Below are positions 61,087 to 64,000 of a stretch of 64,000 nucleotides of DNA, piece by piece. Both the position numbers and the translations under genes were made by a program. A model generated the notes under the pieces. It did not search any database. It had not been told where the DNA came from and worked only from the letters and a program-made list of their open reading frames with translations. Each line of letters starts with the position of its first letter. Within the stretch, counting starts at the first letter, position 1. This DNA comes from Hippophae tibetana (Eukaryota; Streptophyta; Magnoliopsida; Rosales; Elaeagnaceae): contig CM072812.1 in NCBI GenBank assembly GCA_037013495.1, positions 35,236,501 through 35,300,500 of the forward strand, written 5' to 3'.

Positions 61087-61226
61087 TAGAGTGTATACCT
61101 GAAACACGTTAACATGAAGCTTGTAAGTTTCTTTGGCTTCAATAGCAGACATAAAAAACGTGCCTAGAAAATAACTACACTTAAATATTTTATTTATGCA
61201 TACTGTCAATATTCATATACATTACA
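61087..61226 (-). repeat. outer copia 5' LTR, distal piece
   Basis: The GTATACCT start and the segments GGCTTCAATAGCAGACAT and GTGCCTAGAAA match 40703-40790 of the outer 3' LTR, after which about 140 bases are missing. The piece ends CATTACA as an LTR terminus should. This identifies the second copia as an insertion inside the outer LTR. Confidence 0.6.
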
Positions 61227-63266
61227 AAATCCAATCAAATAAACATTTTTTTCATTTTAGAAAAGGGGGAGATAAACATGTTTTATAAAATTTCTCAATG
61301 AGTCTACACGAGGATTATTTCTTTATTTGTTTCCAAATTCTAACCATTTTTGTAATTTTTATTCTCATACTTCAACTAATTAATTTGGATCTGGTGCTAT
61401 TTTGAAGTCATTTATATGCAATTTTAATTTTTAACATATTTTAATAATTTCAAATAATAACATGCATAGAAAATATATTATGCTAAGATTTCTTCTTATT
61501 CTAGGTTTTGATTTGTGAATTAAAAATTAATGGTCAAAAACTACCAAGTCGACAACCCTCCAGCCTATATTGTAAGTCACCTTAAAGGTCTATTTTTGGG
61601 GATTCGTATGTCATTTAAGATTTGATTTTTTTTATAGGAAAAATCAAGGTAAGCTTGCCTTGTAAGATAGGCCAATAATTGAACAAACTGACCTTTTTAA
61701 TCTTTTTTTTTTGGTAAACGTTTTATTTTCTTATAAGGTATTGATTTACTTTAAATTTACCATTTTTTGTTTATTTCCTATTAATTAGATATTTTAGTTG
61801 ATATCTATGTTAAATTTAAAAGAAATAAGTTATGAGATTTTTACGTGATACCACCCATTTTATCCAATTTGATAAAAAAAAATTTAATCCTCTAATTCTA
61901 TCATTCAAAATGACTTATCTTATCAAGATTAAATGTCATTATAAACTAAAAATACTTTATTGATATAGAAATTATAACATAAAGTATGGAATTGATACTA
62001 ACAAAACATAAAATAGTAAATTGAAAATAAGTTAAAACATATGGCATGAAATAGAGAGTTGACCCTATTTTTTAATGGGTTGGAATCTCAGGATGGTACA
62101 TGTTGGGATTTTTTTAAAATCTCAAATGCTCTTAAAGATAAGAAACAATACAAAAAAAAAAGAGAAAAAAAATAAATTTATATCATGAAAGTTTAATAGA
62201 AATAAAATTGAAAAGAAAAAAGGACAAGGTAATATATATGGAATGAGACGGGATTTTGGTTCTATTTATTTGAGTTTTATTAAAAGTGGTTTTTAATAAA
62301 AATGATTTCAGATGAAATAGTTACTTAAAGAAACACAAAATATTTTTATAAAAAGCATAAATTTACCCTTATTTGGAATTAAAAAAAATACTTTCAAGTT
62401 ACACTAATTTCCTTAGGATGTTGAATAAGATAAGAAAAAATAACTTTATTTTATCTTAATTATATTATTTAAGTATCAAAATCTTATAATTCTTTATTAT
62501 TTTGACCATCAAAGAAATATAAAAACATTCATATTAATATTATATAATACTACTTTTAATATAAGACATCAAATGCTATGGCAGAACCCAACCTTGCCAA
62601 TGCCACAAAGTTTTTGTCCTATAATTAAAAGAAAGAAAGAAATAACTCCAACAGAGTTGGAGACAAAAGGTCAACTATCTATTTTTTTTCCTGACCTGAA
62701 ATTCAGATTCTATCCGATGAAAATGTAACAAAGATTTCAATCAAACAATCAATTATGATGCGTGACAAAATAACGTTTCATCAAATGCTCACTCTCACTT
62801 CTCTTTCTTTCTTTTTTTTGTTCATTTGGAAGAATTATTTCTCAGTTGACCGTTGAAATAAAAGTAAATTGCTTTCACTAACACCACAAAACAGAGCACC
62901 AAGATCCTCACAACGCGTAGAAGGTATGGGTTTCTAAACATGACAGCCTTCGTTTTTGGACGTATTGAATGGTGCACATATAGTGGAGGATTAATTATGT
63001 CATTATCAATTTAAATATTTCAATCTAAGTTTTTTAAACAACAAAAGAAACATATAAGTTTTTAAAAAATAACAAATATACTCCTCATTGTTAATATTTT
63101 TCTCCTTTTAGTGGAAGTATTTGAAAAAAAAGCCAAAAATTTAAGAGATATTGTAATAAAAAAGTAGTGAAGGAAATATAATGGCCTATTATTTAATCAT
63201 GTAGGGTGTTTTGTAGTTTACAAAAATCTTATATATATATATATATCAAATAGATTATTATAATAA
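61227..63266. other. about 2 kb without a recognisable gene
   Basis: AT-rich DNA outside the retroelement nest. The part 62580-62990 is somewhat less AT-rich, but no exon-like frame or splice pair could be supported. Confidence 0.5.
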
Positions 63267-63894
63267 GGTGTCGTTTGGTTCGTAGAATGAAATCGGAATC
63301 AGAATGGAATGAAATGAAATGGGGTTTAGGGTTTAGAGATTTAAGATTTGGGATTTAGGGTTTAGAATTTAGGGTTATATTTGTGGGTTAAGGTTTAGGG
63401 TTAAAATAATTATTTTTCTAAAAAGGTATTAGGGTTTTAGAATTTGGGATTTTGGATTTAGGGTTTTAGGATTTGAAATTTGAGGTTTAAGGTTTAGGGT
63501 TTTAGGATTTGGGATTTGGGGTTTAGGGTTTAGGGTTTGGGGATTTAGGTTTTAAGATTTAGAATTTTAGGATTTTAGGGTTTAGGGTTTAGTGTTTTAG
63601 GGTTTGGTGTTTAGGGTTTAGGGTTTTAGGATTTGGATTTAGGATTTTAGGTTTTGGGATTTAGGGTTTAGGGATTAGGGATTTGAGTTTAGGGTTATAT
63701 TTGAAGTGAGGGTAAAATTGGAAAACAAATTGAGATGGGAATGGAATCATGATTCCTAAAGGGGGAGAAGGAATTGTGATTCCTTCTCCTCTAGTAATCG
63801 ATTCCATTTTGTACCCTTTTGTTCAGCGCAATCAAACACATAAATGGAAAGAATCGATTCTATTCCTTTTCATTCCCTCTAATCAAACAACACC
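63267..63894. mobile_element. PIF/Harbinger (Tourist-like) MITE, 628 bp, with telomere-like interior
   Basis: The left end is GGTGTCGTTTGGTTCGTAGA. The right end, reverse-complemented, is GGTGTTGTTTGATTAGAGGG, with further similarity inwards (GAATGAAA). Flanking TAA occurs on both sides (63264-63266 and 63895-63897), the standard 3-bp target of PIF/Harbinger elements. The ends resemble the common plant G-G-x-x-x-TGTTTGGTT motif of this superfamily. There is no transposase, so it depends on one elsewhere. The interior is the degenerate TTTAGGG array listed separately. Confidence 0.85.
63322..63702 (+). repeat. degenerate telomere-like TTTAGGG array
   Basis: About 380 bp composed of TTTAGGG and variants (TTTAGGGTTTAGGG, GGGATTTAGGG, TTTTAGGGTTT, TTTGGGATT). 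TTTAGGG is the usual plant telomere unit. The irregular spacing argues against a recent telomere capture and for slippage inside the MITE. Confidence 0.9.
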
Positions 63895-64000
63895 TAAAGG
63901 TTAAGAGGTTTCATGTGCTACTGTCACCTTATTATCAACAAGATACAATTTAGTAGTACCCAATTATTTAAAATGTAAGCATAAGTTTATTGTACACTTA

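Larger units (their letters stand above)
39491..61226 (-). mobile_element. outer Ty1/copia element containing three nested retroelements
   Basis: The 3' LTR is 39491-40975. Reverse transcriptase/RNase H, integrase, GAG-pre-integrase and gag run leftwards from a degenerate PBS (49160-49150). The 5' LTR is in three pieces: 49163-49324, about 55578-56572 and about 61087-61226. The breaks hold a gypsy element and a second copia; a third insertion splits gag at 44744/47699. Removing the insertions leaves about 8 kb, a normal copia length. LTR starts TGAAA(A/G)TTT agree at 39491 and 49163, and ends ...TACA agree at 40975 and 61226. No clear outer target duplication was found (AAAAA left, AAATC right), which fits old age. 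Confidence 0.8.

Noticed and set aside
63322-63702. Chromosome end or telomere
   Set aside because: The TTTAGGG units are degenerate and are enclosed by MITE inverted ends and TAA duplications, with ordinary sequence on both sides.
1-64000. CRISPR array, prokaryotic operon, tRNA or rRNA genes
   Set aside because: No regularly spaced repeats with unique spacers, no ribosome-binding-site-led gene runs, and no cloverleaf with B-box or rRNA-like segment were seen.

Overview
The window is AT-rich plant nuclear DNA, most likely from a dicot. The evidence is plant-type spliced genes, Ty1/copia elements primed by initiator tRNA-Met, Athila-like Ty3/gypsy pieces, plant CACTA (En/Spm) elements with TNP2 and Ulp1-like genes, and runs related to the plant telomere repeat TTTAGGG. 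I could not identify the species. Only one host gene is visible. The rest is transposable elements in several stages of decay, separated by long AT-rich stretches with no recognisable gene.

Layout. 1-2340: 5' part of a Ty1/copia element on the minus strand (integrase start, protease, gag, PBS, complete 442-bp 5' LTR). 2563-6318: the 3' half of a sulfate transporter (SULTR family) on the plus strand. Its five exons have clean GT-AG borders and no stop until the end, and the copia LTR lies in the intron before the first visible exon. 6.3-17.4 kb: AT-rich DNA with a 215-bp-arm inverted repeat (7959-9331), Athila-like LTR and post-pol relics (about 9.96-11.6 kb), and one end of a CACTA element (12.87-13.47 kb). 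17363-20277: an internally deleted CACTA that kept its Ulp1-like protease gene but lost its transposase. 24.5-26.9 kb: a decayed 'putative plant transposon protein' gene with its leader and a possible LTR promoter. 27.8-29.1 kb: gypsy gag relic. 29358-39049: a near-complete but broken CACTA element, 9.7 kb, minus strand, with three genes (TNP2-like transposase, PTTA/Transposase_24-like, Ulp1-like) and a 314-bp foldback inside it.

39491-61226: a four-element retrotransposon nest. The outer element is a minus-strand Ty1/copia. Its gag is split by a 2.95-kb non-autonomous LTR element (44745-47693, 5-bp target duplication AGAAG) that carries a small Ty3/gypsy relic and a 30-bp coding minisatellite. 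Its 5' LTR is split twice, by a pol-deleted Athila-like gypsy (about 49325-55577) and by a second copia of the same family reduced to LTR-gag-LTR (56573-61086). 63267-63894: a PIF/Harbinger (Tourist-like) MITE with TAA target duplications and an interior of degenerate TTTAGGG-type repeats.

How the parts work together: the sulfate transporter is the only candidate functional host gene. All transposition genes seen are broken, so these elements could move only with enzymes supplied from elsewhere. I found no tRNA, rRNA, CRISPR array or prokaryote-like system, and nothing that amounts to a wholly new biological system. The most unusual items are the telomere-like MITE, the LTR element with TA...CA ends and a 10-residue coding repeat, and the CACTA pair in which the Ulp1-like gene outlives the transposase.
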